A DNA stretch of 64,000 bases from Agrococcus jenensis (GTDB lineage Bacteria; Actinomycetota; Actinomycetes; Actinomycetales; Microbacteriaceae). The stretch lies in the NCBI RefSeq assembly GCF_003752465.1, contig NZ_RKHJ01000001.1, positions 682,001 to 746,000 of the forward strand. Direction: 5' to 3'. The first letter of the stretch is position 1. Each line of letters opens with the position of its first letter. The position numbers were made by a program, and so were the translations under genes. The notes below the pieces were generated by a model, which did not search any database, was not told where the DNA came from, and saw only the letters and a program-made list of their open reading frames with translations. This document shows positions 17,808-26,031 of the stretch, one piece after another.

Positions 17808-18317
17808 CTAGGAGCGCATGCGGCTGCGACGCTCGGGCACGCGCGGCACCGTCCGCGCCGCGCGGTCGTCGTCGCTCATCACGGCGAAGACGCGCACGTC
17901 GGCGCCCGCCGGGAAGTACGATCGGCGGCGACGCTCGAGGCCGAGCACGTACCACCACGGCGGTCGCATCGCGCCCTTCGAGCGGTTGTGGCCGCGGCAC
18001 AGCGCCTGCCCGTTGCTCTCGACCGTGGGGCCGCCGCGCGACCAGGGGAAGACGTGATCGACCTCGGTGGCGGGCGCATCGCACCGGCCCCAGGCGATGA
18101 AGGCGGCGCTCTCGCATCGCCTGGCGGCCCGCTCCATCACGGTCGCCCTGGGGCCGAACCGGAAGGTGCGCCACGGATCGCGACGAGCGAAGCCCGGGCC
18201 CCGTCCGGGCATCGGGAATCGCAGCACCGCGACGGCGACGAGCAGCGGAACGAGCCACGGCAGGGCCGGCTGCAGCATCGCGAGCGCGCCCTCGAGCGCG
18301 CGCAGTAGGACGTCCAT
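17808..18317 (-). CDS. Membrane-anchored HNH endonuclease-like protein
   Basis: A 169-residue protein with one N-terminal transmembrane segment (about 14-35), then an HNH core: CDAPATEVDHVFPWSRGG with the catalytic His pair, N at ESNGQALCRGHNRSKG and zinc-ligand Cys residues. HNH domains cut or nick DNA; tethering to the membrane is unusual and may point to action on incoming DNA. GGAGG supports ATG 18317. It shares strand and short spacing with the alkylation-repair gene. Confidence 0.75.
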   Translation of the reverse strand: MDVLLRALEGALAMLQPALPWLVPLLVAVAVLRFPMPGRGPGFARRDPWRTFRFGPRATVMERAARRCESAAFIAWGRCDAPATEVDHVFPWSRGGPTVESNGQALCRGHNRSKGAMRPPWWYVLGLERRRRSYFPAGADVRVFAVMSDDDRAARTVPRVPERRSRMRS

Positions 18318-18403
18318 GGAGCACCTCCGTCACGGGTGCTCGGCCGCCAGCCGAACAGCTCCGTGCCTCGATTCTGCACGAAGATGAGGCTTGCTCGCGC
18401 GAC

Positions 18404-19402
18404 CTACCGGTTCCGCTCCGACTGCCTGCTGCGGTCGGGCCCGCCGACCTCCTCCGGCAGCTCGTCGATCGGCACGAGCACGATGTCCTGCACCTTCCAG
18501 TCCAGGTCGATGCAGCCGTCGCGCGCGTCGAGCAGCTCGGTCAGCGTCGGCATCATGCCTCGGTGCGGCACGACGAACGCCTCGACGTGGAACACGTGCC
18601 CCTGGTCGCGCACCCGGGAGCCTGCCCGCGCGACCCACGGCAGGCTCTCGAGGTAGGCGTCGACCTTGGCCGCATCCGGATGCGGCCGGCCGTCGTCGAA
18701 GGTGGTCGCGCGGGTGTCCATGAGGTCGGTGATGGCCGCCTTCATGTTCTTGAAGCCGTCCGAGAGGATGCTCGCGGCGATGAAGAGCGCGGCCGCCGCG
18801 TCGGTCCACCAGAGGCCGAGCCCGATGCCTGCGACGCCCACGATCGAGCCAGCCGCGGTCATCCAGTCGGCCTTGTTCATGTCGGCGTCGGCGTAGAGCA
18901 CCTTGTCGTGCAGCTCCTCGGCGAGCCGCATCTTGACCCGGCCGAAGTAGATCGGCAGCGGGATGGTGAGCGCCATCGCGCCCATCATCAGCCAGCCGAG
19001 CCAGACGGTCTGCCCGAAGAGCACGACCGAGCCGATCGGCGGATGCTCGGCGGTGATGAGGCCCGTCGCCGAGTCGTAGATGAGGAACGCGCCCATGGTG
19101 AAGAGCGCGACCCCGGCGACGAGGTGCGCGACGCCGACGGACCGGTGGTAGCCGTAGGGGTACTTCGGGTTCGGCGTCTTGTTCACGAGCCGCACCGCGA
19201 GCAGGAACGCGATCGGCGGGGCGAGCGAGAGCAGGTCTTCGATCCAGGCGGCCTTCATCGCCTGCGAGCTGCCCATCACGAGGTAGACCATCGTGATCGC
19301 GACCGCGAGGAACGCGAGCGTGCCCCACTCGAACCGGATGGCCTTGCGCAGCGCCTTCGCCTGACGCTCGGGCAGCTCGGTGCGGCCGAAGCGCGGGTTC
19401 AC
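18404..19402 (-). CDS. Cation diffusion facilitator (CDF) family transporter
   Basis: A 332-residue inner-membrane antiporter with about six hydrophobic segments, the characteristic YGYHR loop (83-87), an acidic DADMNKADW segment at 172-180 in the metal-site region and a C-terminal cytoplasmic domain containing VFHVEAFVV. CDF proteins export Zn, Fe, Mn or similar ions. Its GTG start overlaps the stop of the upstream lipoprotein gene (GTGA), so the two are translationally coupled. Metal specificity cannot be told. Confidence 0.85.
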   Translation of the reverse strand: MNPRFGRTELPERQAKALRKAIRFEWGTLAFLAVAITMVYLVMGSSQAMKAAWIEDLLSLAPPIAFLLAVRLVNKTPNPKYPYGYHRSVGVAHLVAGVALFTMGAFLIYDSATGLITAEHPPIGSVVLFGQTVWLGWLMMGAMALTIPLPIYFGRVKMRLAEELHDKVLYADADMNKADWMTAAGSIVGVAGIGLGLWWTDAAAALFIAASILSDGFKNMKAAITDLMDTRATTFDDGRPHPDAAKVDAYLESLPWVARAGSRVRDQGHVFHVEAFVVPHRGMMPTLTELLDARDGCIDLDWKVQDIVLVPIDELPEEVGGPDRSRQSERNR

Positions 19403-19884
19403 GAGACGGCCTGCTCGTCGAGGAAGGTCTCGAGCGCGACGAGGAAGGCGTTCTCGCCGAGCGGCGCGAGCATCACGTGCTTGTCGTTCCCCTCGGCGGT
19501 GCCGGCCTCGACGTAGGGGCGGGTGGAGGCGCCGAACTCCGTCCAGGGCGTGTCCTCGACGAAGCCGCCGATGACGAGGTCGAGCTCGCCCGCCTCGAGC
19601 GCCTCCGCGAGCGTCGCCTCGCTGCCCGGGGTCCACTCGACCTCCGCGTCGAGCCGCTCGGCGAACTCGAGGATGAGCGCAGGCTCGGTGCCAGAGGGGT
19701 CGCCGCCGTCGCTCAGCTCGACCCACGGCGCGTTCTCGGTGACGCCAACGCGCAGGACCCCGCCCTGGACGCGCTCGAGCGTGCCGTCGGGGTCCGCGGG
19801 CACGGTCGCGCATCCCGTCAGCACCGTCACCGCCAGGGCGATCGCGCCCGTCGACCTCAGGAACCTCCCCATGCGGCCGACCAT
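19399..19884 (-). CDS. Single-lobe solute-binding-like lipoprotein
   Basis: A 161-residue protein with a lipoprotein signal (lipobox LTGC near residues 22-25). The mature part starts like family 3 solute-binding proteins (VLRVGVTENAPWVEL, then DLVIGGFVEDTPW and STRPYVE), but goes straight to the closing helix segment (GENAFLVALETFLDEQ). The second lobe, about 90 residues in ordinary members, is missing. It is coupled to the CDF gene, and no ABC permease is nearby. It could hand over or sense metal for the exporter. A second ATG 12 nt inside (MGRFLRS) is an alternative start. Confidence 0.7.
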   Translation of the reverse strand: MVGRMGRFLRSTGAIALAVTVLTGCATVPADPDGTLERVQGGVLRVGVTENAPWVELSDGGDPSGTEPALILEFAERLDAEVEWTPGSEATLAEALEAGELDLVIGGFVEDTPWTEFGASTRPYVEAGTAEGNDKHVMLAPLGENAFLVALETFLDEQAVS

Positions 19885-19970
19885 AGCGAAGCAGCATCCA
19901 GCCGCCCTGCGTGTTTCACGCGGGACTGCCTAGTGCCCGCGGGAGCCTCGGAGCGGCGAGCCCGAGGCCG

Positions 19971-20384
19971 CTAGCTCCCGGTCGAGTCGGCCGCGCCGTA
20001 GTCGACTGCCGACCACTTCCGCGGACGGATCACGAACGCGACGAAGCCCTCCCGCTCCGCGTACGGCTCCCCCGTGTACTTCACGGAGAGCCGATCGACG
20101 ATCGCCATGCCCTCCTCGCCGTCGATGCGAGCCGTGACCTCGCCGCGCACCGTGGCCATCACGTAGGCGTCGTCCGGTGCGGTGATCGAGACGGCGACGC
20201 GAGGATCGCGGCCGATGTTCCGGTCCTTGCGCGAGCCGGCGATCGTGAAGAACACCAGCTCGTCGTCGCCGTGCCGGTCGATCCACAGCGGCACGACCTG
20301 CGGCGCGCCGTCCGGCTGGAGCGTCGCGAGGTGCGCGACGGCCGTCGTCGAGAAGTGGTGGGCGATGTCGGTCCATGCCTGCAT
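19971..20384 (-). CDS. PPOX-class F420-dependent oxidoreductase
   Basis: A 137-residue split-barrel flavin-fold protein with VAHLATLQPDGAPQVVPLWI at residues 16-35, VFFTIAGSRKDRNI near 44-57 and a late YTGEPYAERE. This matches the actinobacterial pyridoxamine-oxidase-like family that uses F420 or FMN. The start at 20384 is followed directly by the conserved first helix. It is divergent from the MerR gene at 20528. Confidence 0.85.
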   Translation of the reverse strand: MQAWTDIAHHFSTTAVAHLATLQPDGAPQVVPLWIDRHGDDELVFFTIAGSRKDRNIGRDPRVAVSITAPDDAYVMATVRGEVTARIDGEEGMAIVDRLSVKYTGEPYAEREGFVAFVIRPRKWSAVDYGAADSTGS

Positions 20385-20527
20385 CGGATGCGGTCCCCTC
20401 GTCAGCGCGCGGCCCGTCCCGCCCGCGCCAGTCAGGCTAGCGAGCGCGCCTCGGCCGGACGTGGAAGCCTCCCCGCCATCCGCAGCGGTGACTAGGGTCG
20501 AGCCAGCACCTGCGAGGGAGACATCCG

Positions 20528-21298
20528 ATGGCCTGGAGCACGCGCCAGCTCGCCGACCTCACCGGCACGACCGTCAACACGGTGCGGCACTACCACCGGC
20601 TCGGGCTGCTCGAGCTGCCGGAGCGCACCGTCAACGGCTACAAGCAGTACGGCGTGCAGCACGTGGTGCGGCTGCTGCGCATCCGGCGCCTCGTCGAGCT
20701 CGGTGTCCCGCTCGCGCAGATCTCGGGGATCAGCAGCGAGGTCGAGCGCACGCCTGAGGCACTGCTCGCAGTCGACGCGCACCTCGCCGAGCAGATCGAG
20801 CAGCTGCAGCGGGCGCGCCAGGACATCGCGGCCATCCTCGCCGGCAACGGGCCCGCTGACGGCCCGCGCGGCTTCGAGTCGGTCTCGGCACAGCTGTCAT
20901 CCGCCGACAGCTCGATGCTCCATCTCTACGCGCAGCTGTACGACGAGGACGCCATCGCGGATCTGCGCCGCATGGTCGAGGCGGAGGTCGGTGACAGCGC
21001 GGAGGCGGCGTTCAACGCGCTGGGGCCGGATGCCGACGACGCGACCCGCCAGCGCGTCGCCGAGGCGCTCGCCCCGGCCATGGAGCAGCACATGCGCGAC
21101 TACCCCTGGGTGCTCGATCCCGTCGCTCGGTCGCGGCACAGCGCCGAGGCGACGACGGAGGCCTTCGTCAGCGCCGTCGTCGAGCTCTACAACCCGGCGC
21201 AGCTCGACGTGCTCGCCCGCAGCGACGCGATCGCGCGATCGCGGTTGCAGCAGGCCGACCCGGCCGACGACGACGCGGAGGACGAGCCCGGCTCCTGA
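20528..21298 (+). CDS. MerR family transcriptional regulator
   Basis: A 256-residue regulator with an N-terminal MerR winged HTH (STRQLADLTGTTVNTVRHYH, then NGYKQYGVQHVVRLLRIRRL; residues 4-60), a dimerisation helix (about 75-105) and a long helical C-terminal effector domain of unknown ligand. It has no metal-binding Cys cluster, so a drug or stress sensor is more likely than a metal sensor. GAGGGAG precedes the ATG and TAGGGT (about 20491-20496) may be the -10 box. The adjacent membrane exporter gene (21471) is a possible target. Confidence 0.85.
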   Translation: MAWSTRQLADLTGTTVNTVRHYHRLGLLELPERTVNGYKQYGVQHVVRLLRIRRLVELGVPLAQISGISSEVERTPEALLAVDAHLAEQIEQLQRARQDIAAILAGNGPADGPRGFESVSAQLSSADSSMLHLYAQLYDEDAIADLRRMVEAEVGDSAEAAFNALGPDADDATRQRVAEALAPAMEQHMRDYPWVLDPVARSRHSAEATTEAFVSAVVELYNPAQLDVLARSDAIARSRLQQADPADDDAEDEPGS

Positions 21299-21304
21299 AC
21301 CCCG

Positions 21305-21340
21305 CCTGCGCCTCGCTCACCGCCCTGCGCCTCGCTCACC
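21305..21340. repeat. Two copies of a 17-bp direct repeat
   Basis: CCTGCGCCTCGCTCACC occurs at 21305-21321 and again at 21324-21340, 19 bp apart. It lies in the gap between the MerR and exporter genes and is probably a local duplication. Confidence 0.6.
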
Positions 21341-21430
21341 TGTCTCCGACAGGGTCGAGCGCTCGCCCGCGGGCCCACCGCCGCGGGCGCGCTTGACCCT
21401 GTGGTGGGAACACAGTGCCTACTGGGTTCA

Positions 21431-21448
21431 GCGCCGAGATCTCGGCGC
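21431..21448. promoter_or_regulatory. 18-bp perfect palindrome before the exporter gene
   Basis: GCGCCGAGATCTCGGCGC is a perfect palindrome ending 22 nt before the GTG start of the putative exporter, just upstream of its AAGGAG. It may be an operator or a leader hairpin. Upstream, TTGACC near 21394 could be a -35 element with long spacing to TACTGG, a layout used by MerR-type promoters. Confidence 0.45.
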
Positions 21449-21470
21449 CTGATCTCACTCAAGGAGCACC

Positions 21471-22043
21471 GTGAACCCGATCGAAGACCTCGTCATCGGC
21501 TTCCAGGAGCTCGTGGCCGCTGTGCCCGAGCTGCTGCAGCCCTTCATCGTCATGCTCGCCGGCATGATCCCCTTCATCGAGGGTGAGGGCGGTTCGCCGA
21601 TCGGCATCGTCGGCGGCATCCATCCGATCGTGGCGGGCATCGCCGCCGCGACCGGCAACCTCCTCGCCGTGCTCGCCGTCGTCATGCTCACCTCCCGCAC
21701 GCGGGAGACCCTGACGGCGCGGCGCGGCGCTCGATCCGGCGCCACGTTCGCCGGCGGCGAGGCTGGCGCCGTCATGACCCTGGAGGACGACCAGCCCGCC
21801 GGGCCGGCGAAGCCGGAATCGAAGGGCAAGCAGCGCCTGAAGCGCTGGCTCGTGCGCTTCGGCGTGCCGGGCGCGAGCCTGCTCGGGCCGCTCGCGATCC
21901 CGACGCACTTCACCGCCGCGACGCTCGTCGCCTCCGGCGTGCCCCGCGGCTGGGTGCTGCTGTGGCAGGCCATCGCGATCGTGCTGTGGACCACGCTCAC
22001 CACCGTCGCCGCCTGGCTCGCCGTCTCGGCGCTGCTGGCCTGA
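21471..22043 (+). CDS. Putative small multidrug export protein (PF06695-like)
   Basis: A 190-residue membrane protein with GMIPFIEGEGGSPIGIVGG (residues about 31-49), the signature re-entrant loop of the Sm_multidrug_ex family, repeated in the second half as GASLLGPLAIPTHFTAATL. Four to five membrane segments are split by a Lys/Pro-rich cytoplasmic loop. Its start is GTG with AAGGAG upstream. The GPP34 gene follows 31 nt later, suggesting one operon acting on the membrane. Confidence 0.75.
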   Translation: MNPIEDLVIGFQELVAAVPELLQPFIVMLAGMIPFIEGEGGSPIGIVGGIHPIVAGIAAATGNLLAVLAVVMLTSRTRETLTARRGARSGATFAGGEAGAVMTLEDDQPAGPAKPESKGKQRLKRWLVRFGVPGASLLGPLAIPTHFTAATLVASGVPRGWVLLWQAIAIVLWTTLTTVAAWLAVSALLA

Positions 22044-22074
22044 CGCATCCACACCGACCCCGAGAGGAACTCGT

Positions 22075-22791
22075 GTGCGCCCATCGAACGACCAGGATCA
22101 GCCTGCCGACCCGACCCTCGCCGAAGACCTGATGCTGCTGCTGTTCCAGCCAGGATCCGGAAGGCGTTCCGGCACCGGCCACATCGCCGGCGAGGGCACG
22201 CTCTTCTACGCCCTCGCGGGCGCGGTGCTGGCCGAGCTCGCGCTCGGCGACCACGTGCGCGCAGACGAGTCGACGCGAGCCGCACGCGTCGGTGCGGTGG
22301 CCGCCAACCCTCCGGTGGACGTGCTGCTGCGCACGGCGTGGGAGTACGTGGCGCAGCGGCCGCGCGGCGTCCAGACGGTGCTCGCCGCCATCGGCCCGAC
22401 CCTGCGCGCACCGGTGCTGGAGCGGCTCATCGAGCACGGCGACATCAAGCGCGGGCAGCGCAGGTCGCTCGGCCTGTTCACGACGGATGTGCTCCTGGGT
22501 GACGGCGGCGACCGTCGCGCCGCGCTACTGGCCGCCGTGCGCGCAGTGCTCGTCGACGGGGCCGATCCGACCCCGCGCTTCGCGGCGCTGACCGCGCTGG
22601 TGTCGGCGAGCGGCGTGCTGCCGCAGCTCCACCGCGAGATCCCGTGGGACACCCCGGTGATCGAGCGTGCGAAGCAGCTCGAGCAGGGCGACTGGGGCGC
22701 GGATGCCGCCGCGCACGCGGTCGCGCGCACCATGACGGCGATCGTCGTGAACAACGTGGTCGTGGCCGCAGCGGTGCTGCCGCGCGCGTAG
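22075..22791 (+). CDS. GPP34 (Golgi phosphoprotein 3-like) family protein
   Basis: A 238-residue soluble helical protein with TLAEDLMLLLFQP at residues 14-26, ALAGAVLAELALGDHV near 46-61 and DTPVIERAKQLEQGDWG late, matching the GPP34 fold that binds phosphoinositide headgroups in eukaryotes. Bacterial members are common in actinobacteria and probably bind acidic lipids at the inner face of the membrane. Start GTG with GAGAGGA upstream. Confidence 0.83.
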   Translation: MRPSNDQDQPADPTLAEDLMLLLFQPGSGRRSGTGHIAGEGTLFYALAGAVLAELALGDHVRADESTRAARVGAVAANPPVDVLLRTAWEYVAQRPRGVQTVLAAIGPTLRAPVLERLIEHGDIKRGQRRSLGLFTTDVLLGDGGDRRAALLAAVRAVLVDGADPTPRFAALTALVSASGVLPQLHREIPWDTPVIERAKQLEQGDWGADAAAHAVARTMTAIVVNNVVVAAAVLPRA

Positions 22792-22853
22792 CGCCGGCCC
22801 CGACGCGTCGACGGTCGCCGGCGATGCGTCCGCCGACCAGGCCGCCCCCGCAC

Positions 22854-22920
22854 GTCAAGCACGCTTGACAGTCAAGGTCGCTTGTCTCTACGCTGGCAGC
22901 ACCAGTCAAGCGACCTTGAC
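22854..22920. promoter_or_regulatory. Three GTCAAG-N4-CTTGAC operator copies
   Basis: Three 16-bp palindromes: GTCAAGCACGCTTGAC (22854-22869), GTCAAGGTCGCTTGTC (22871-22886) and GTCAAGCGACCTTGAC (22905-22920). Their centres are 17 and 34 bp apart, so they face similar sides of the helix. The first overlaps the -35 box, the second fills the spacer, and the third covers the transcription start. The likely binder is the small XRE repressor encoded in the same operon (23418). Confidence 0.75.
22865..22894 (+). promoter_or_regulatory. Sigma-70-type promoter of the membrane-protein/XRE operon
   Basis: Perfect -35 TTGACA (22865-22870), 18-nt spacer, -10 TACGCT (22889-22894). It is embedded in the three operators, so bound repressor would block polymerase directly. 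Confidence 0.75.
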
Positions 22921-22947
22921 ATCGACCGCTCCTCCGGAAGGCATCCC

Positions 22948-23418
22948 GTGACCAGGTCCTCCTCGTCCCGCACCCCCGCGCGCTTCGGCCGTGCTCGCTT
23001 CGGCGGAGGCAGCGCCGCCCTGATCCTGGTCGCGGTGCTCATCGGGGCGGCGCTCGCCGCCGGACTCGGCGTCGGCTTCGCGCTGCTCGGCGAGCCGGGT
23101 GCGGCGGGCCTCCGGTTCACCGTGATGGCACTCGTCACTCTGCCCGTCACCTCCGCGCTCGCGTGGGCGGTGCTCGTCGACCGCTCGAGCCTGCCGGATG
23201 CGGTGGAGCGCCCCGAGGACTCGGTCGAGTCGGCCTGGTACGACTCCGCAGCCCGCAGCGCCTTCCTCGACGTGTTCGTCACGGTCGGCCTCGCCGCCGC
23301 GGTCTTCTCGATCACCCGCGTGCAGGTCGACACCGGCATGCTGCTGCTCGGGCTCTCGGTGCTCATCGCACTGGACTTCGCCGTGCGCTACCTGCTCGCG
23401 AAGCGCGCGGGCGCCTGA
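22948..23418 (+). CDS. Membrane protein of an XRE-regulated operon
   Basis: A 156-residue protein with four hydrophobic segments (about 23-47, 55-74, 108-124 and 130-149) and a central acidic loop. Its GTG start is preceded by GGAAGG. The stop overlaps the ATG of the small XRE gene (TGATG). Such membrane-protein plus 60-70-residue XRE pairs are common in Firmicutes and actinobacteria, but the function of the membrane partner is unknown. Confidence 0.75.
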   Translation: MTRSSSSRTPARFGRARFGGGSAALILVAVLIGAALAAGLGVGFALLGEPGAAGLRFTVMALVTLPVTSALAWAVLVDRSSLPDAVERPEDSVESAWYDSAARSAFLDVFVTVGLAAAVFSITRVQVDTGMLLLGLSVLIALDFAVRYLLAKRAGA

Positions 23419-23609
23419 TGCGCAACGCGCTGCCGGAGCGGCGTCAGGCGCGCGGCTGGTCGCAGCAGCGGTTGGCCGACGAGCTGGGCGTCTCCCGCCA
23501 GACGGTCATCTCGATCGAGAAGGGTCGCTTCGACCCATCGCTGCCGGTGGCGTTCCGGCTCGCCGCCGTCTTCGAGTGCCGCATCGAGGATCTCTTCTCG
23601 CCCGAGTGA
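23418..23609 (+). CDS. Small XRE-family transcriptional regulator
   Basis: A 63-residue stand-alone HTH: ARGWSQQRLADELGVSRQTV at residues 11-30 is the helix-turn-helix and ISIEKGRFDPSLPVAFRLA follows as the conserved supporting helix. This is the YozG-like minimal XRE type. Translationally coupled to the membrane gene, it probably represses its own operon through the GTCAAG-N4-CTTGAC sites. Confidence 0.9.
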   Translation: MRNALPERRQARGWSQQRLADELGVSRQTVISIEKGRFDPSLPVAFRLAAVFECRIEDLFSPE

Positions 23610-23666
23610 CGCGCATCCGGCCCCCGGCGCGTTGACGCGCGCTCCCGCAGGTGCGACCGTACCGAC

Positions 23667-24359
23667 ATGGCGATGGATCACGACCACGGACAGCACCACG
23701 GGGAGCACCATGCGGAGCACCAAGGGGAGCACGTCGCCTCGAGCGAGGTGAGCCACGAGCACGAGCACGCCGGCGCGGGCGGCATCAACCGGATGGCGGC
23801 CAGCGCGACGCTCCACTGCCTGACCGGATGCGCGATCGGCGAGATCCTGGGGCTCGTCATCGGCACCGCGATCGGTCTGTCGGCGCTGTGGACCGTCGTG
23901 CTCGCGGTGGGCCTCGCGTTCCTCTTCGGCTACGCGCTCTCGACCCTGCCGCTCCTCAAGGCCGGCCTCTCGCTCGGCACAGCCCTGGGCGTCGTGCTCG
24001 CTGCGGACACGCTCTCGATCGCGACCATGGAGCTCGTCGACAACGGAGTGATGGCCCTGATCCCTGGCGCGATGGACGCGGGGCTCGTCAATCCCGTCTT
24101 CTGGATCGGGATGATGATCGCGCTCACCGTCGCGTTCTTCGCCGCCTATCCCGTCAATCGCGTGCTGCTGCAGCGCGGGAAGGGGCACGCGCTGACCCAT
24201 CAGTACCACCACGGCGCCCAGCCCGCGGTGGGCGCCCGTCGCTTCATCCCGGACCTGTCGTCCGGCTTCCTCGTCGGCGTCATTGTGAGCTTCATGCTCG
24301 GCGGCCTGCTCGTTGCGGCTGCCGCGACGCTCGGCGGCGGGATGGGAGCGCACGGGTAG
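23667..24359 (+). CDS. DUF4396 domain-containing membrane protein with His-rich N-terminus
   Basis: A 230-residue protein. Residues 1-37 are His/Glu-rich (nine His in the first 22 residues), then come about five to six membrane segments, including HCLTGCAIGEILGLVIGTAI, the DUF4396 signature. A cytoplasmic YHHGAQP segment carries more His. The His-rich tail suggests metal binding, and DUF4396 genes often sit near copper genes. Its transcript ends at the hairpin at 24376. Confidence 0.8.
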   Translation: MAMDHDHGQHHGEHHAEHQGEHVASSEVSHEHEHAGAGGINRMAASATLHCLTGCAIGEILGLVIGTAIGLSALWTVVLAVGLAFLFGYALSTLPLLKAGLSLGTALGVVLAADTLSIATMELVDNGVMALIPGAMDAGLVNPVFWIGMMIALTVAFFAAYPVNRVLLQRGKGHALTHQYHHGAQPAVGARRFIPDLSSGFLVGVIVSFMLGGLLVAAAATLGGGMGAHG

Positions 24360-24375
24360 GCCCACGCCGCAACGA

Positions 24376-24407
24376 GAAGGGGGAGGGGCATCCGCCCCTC
24401 CCCCTTC
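24376..24407. terminator. Bidirectional terminator hairpin
   Basis: Perfect 14-bp stem (GAAGGGGGAGGGGC paired with GCCCCTCCCCCTTC) with an ATCC loop, between the convergent DUF4396 and permease genes. Confidence 0.8.
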
Positions 24408-24421
24408 GTCCGGTCAGCTGA

Positions 24422-25900
24422 TCAGCCGATCGGTGTCGGCTCTGGCTCCGGCTCGATCACGCCCTCGGCCCGCGCGCGGCGCAGGTTCTTGCGCACGATC
24501 GGCCAGAAGATGGCGAGCGCGCCGACGGCGATGAAGCTCGTCAGCACCTGCGCGCGTCCCGAATCCGTGCCGAGCATGATGAAGACGATGCCGATCGCCG
24601 CCGCGATGAGCAGCACGTTGAGCACCGGGAACATCCACACCTTGAGCGTGAGCGCCGCGCACTGCTCCGGCGTCATCGCGAGGCGCAGGCGCCACTGCGT
24701 CACCGCGATGAAGACGAAGACGAAGAGCGCCACGAGGCCGGTGGAGTTCATGATGAAGTCGTAGATGCCGGAGCTCGGCGCGATGAAGTTCACGAGCGTC
24801 GCGACCAGGCCGCCAGCGGTGGAGGCGAGCACCGCGAAGACGGGCACGCCCCGCTTCGAGCGCTTCGACATGATCGCCGGGGCGAGCCGCTGCTCCGACA
24901 GCGCGGCGAACATCCGCGAGGCCGAGTAGGTGCCCGAGTTCAGCACCGAGATGACGGCGGTGAAGATGACGAGCGTCATGATCGCCTCGGCGCCGGGGAT
25001 GCCGAGCAGGCTGAAGACGTAGGCGAACGGCGCGATCTCGTCGGGCGTGGGCAGCTGGTTCCACGGCACGACCGTCACGATGATGAGCACCGCGCCGACG
25101 TAGAAGAGCATCACGCGCCAGATGACGGTGTTGGCCGCCTGGCGGATGCCCTTCGCCGGGTCCTCCGACTCGGCCGCCGCCATGACGGCGATCTCCGCGC
25201 CGAAGTAAGCGAAGAGCACGAGCGCGATCGACGAGATGACGACGCCGAAGCCGTTGGGCATGAAGCCGCCGTGCTCCCAGAGGTTCGGGATCGAGATCGA
25301 GGAGCCGGGCCACAGCCCGAACGCGAAGAGCAGGCCGGCGGCGAGGAAGACGACGATCGCGACGACCTTGATGCTCGCCAGCCAGAACTCGGTCTCGCCG
25401 AAGGAGCGGAGCGACACGAGGTTGGTGGTGACGAAGATCGCGAGCAGCACGAGCGAGCCGACCCATGCGGGCACGGCGGGGAACCACTCGGCGATCATGC
25501 CGCCGCCGACGACGGCCTCGTAGGCGATGACGCCGACCCAGAAGTACCAGTAGAGCCAGCCGACGATGTAGGCCGCCCAGTCGCCGAGGCCGACGCGGGC
25601 GTACTCCATGAAGGAGCCGACGGCCGGGCGCGCAGCGGCCATCTCGCCGAGCATCCGCATGGCGAGGAAGACGATCATGCCGCCGGCGAGGTACGAGAGC
25701 GTGGCCGCGGGGCCGGCCGCGATGATGATGTTGGCCGAGCCGACGAAGAGGCTCGCGCCGATGATGCCGCCGAGGGCGATCATCGTGACGTGCCGCGACT
25801 TCAGCTTCTTGCCGACGATCTGACCGGCGGAGGTCTCCGGCGAGACGGGGTTGTCGTACGGCGAGCTGGCGCTCGAGCCGGTGATGGGGTCGCGTGCCAA
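24422..25900 (-). CDS. APC-superfamily amino acid permease
   Basis: A 492-residue inner-membrane importer with about 12 membrane segments. GGIIGASLFVGSANII near the N-terminus is the APC consensus for the first helix, and FAYFGAEIAVMAAAESEDP in the middle is the substrate-site helix of GABA-permease/AnsP-like members. TTG 25900 is chosen because AAGGAG lies 7 nt upstream. An in-frame ATG at 25966 overlaps a TACGAT -10 box and would lie before the transcript start. Substrate unknown. Confidence 0.85.
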   Translation of the reverse strand: MARDPITGSSASSPYDNPVSPETSAGQIVGKKLKSRHVTMIALGGIIGASLFVGSANIIIAAGPAATLSYLAGGMIVFLAMRMLGEMAAARPAVGSFMEYARVGLGDWAAYIVGWLYWYFWVGVIAYEAVVGGGMIAEWFPAVPAWVGSLVLLAIFVTTNLVSLRSFGETEFWLASIKVVAIVVFLAAGLLFAFGLWPGSSISIPNLWEHGGFMPNGFGVVISSIALVLFAYFGAEIAVMAAAESEDPAKGIRQAANTVIWRVMLFYVGAVLIIVTVVPWNQLPTPDEIAPFAYVFSLLGIPGAEAIMTLVIFTAVISVLNSGTYSASRMFAALSEQRLAPAIMSKRSKRGVPVFAVLASTAGGLVATLVNFIAPSSGIYDFIMNSTGLVALFVFVFIAVTQWRLRLAMTPEQCAALTLKVWMFPVLNVLLIAAAIGIVFIMLGTDSGRAQVLTSFIAVGALAIFWPIVRKNLRRARAEGVIEPEPEPTPIG

Positions 25901-26031
25901 GGGATCGCTCCTTCTGATGGGGTGGGCCGCGAGCAGCATCTGCGGCGGCGACACCTGATCGTACATATCTGATCGAGCGTGATCGGCGATACGTCACGAG
26001 GCTGAAACATCACGAATGGTGACGATTCCTC

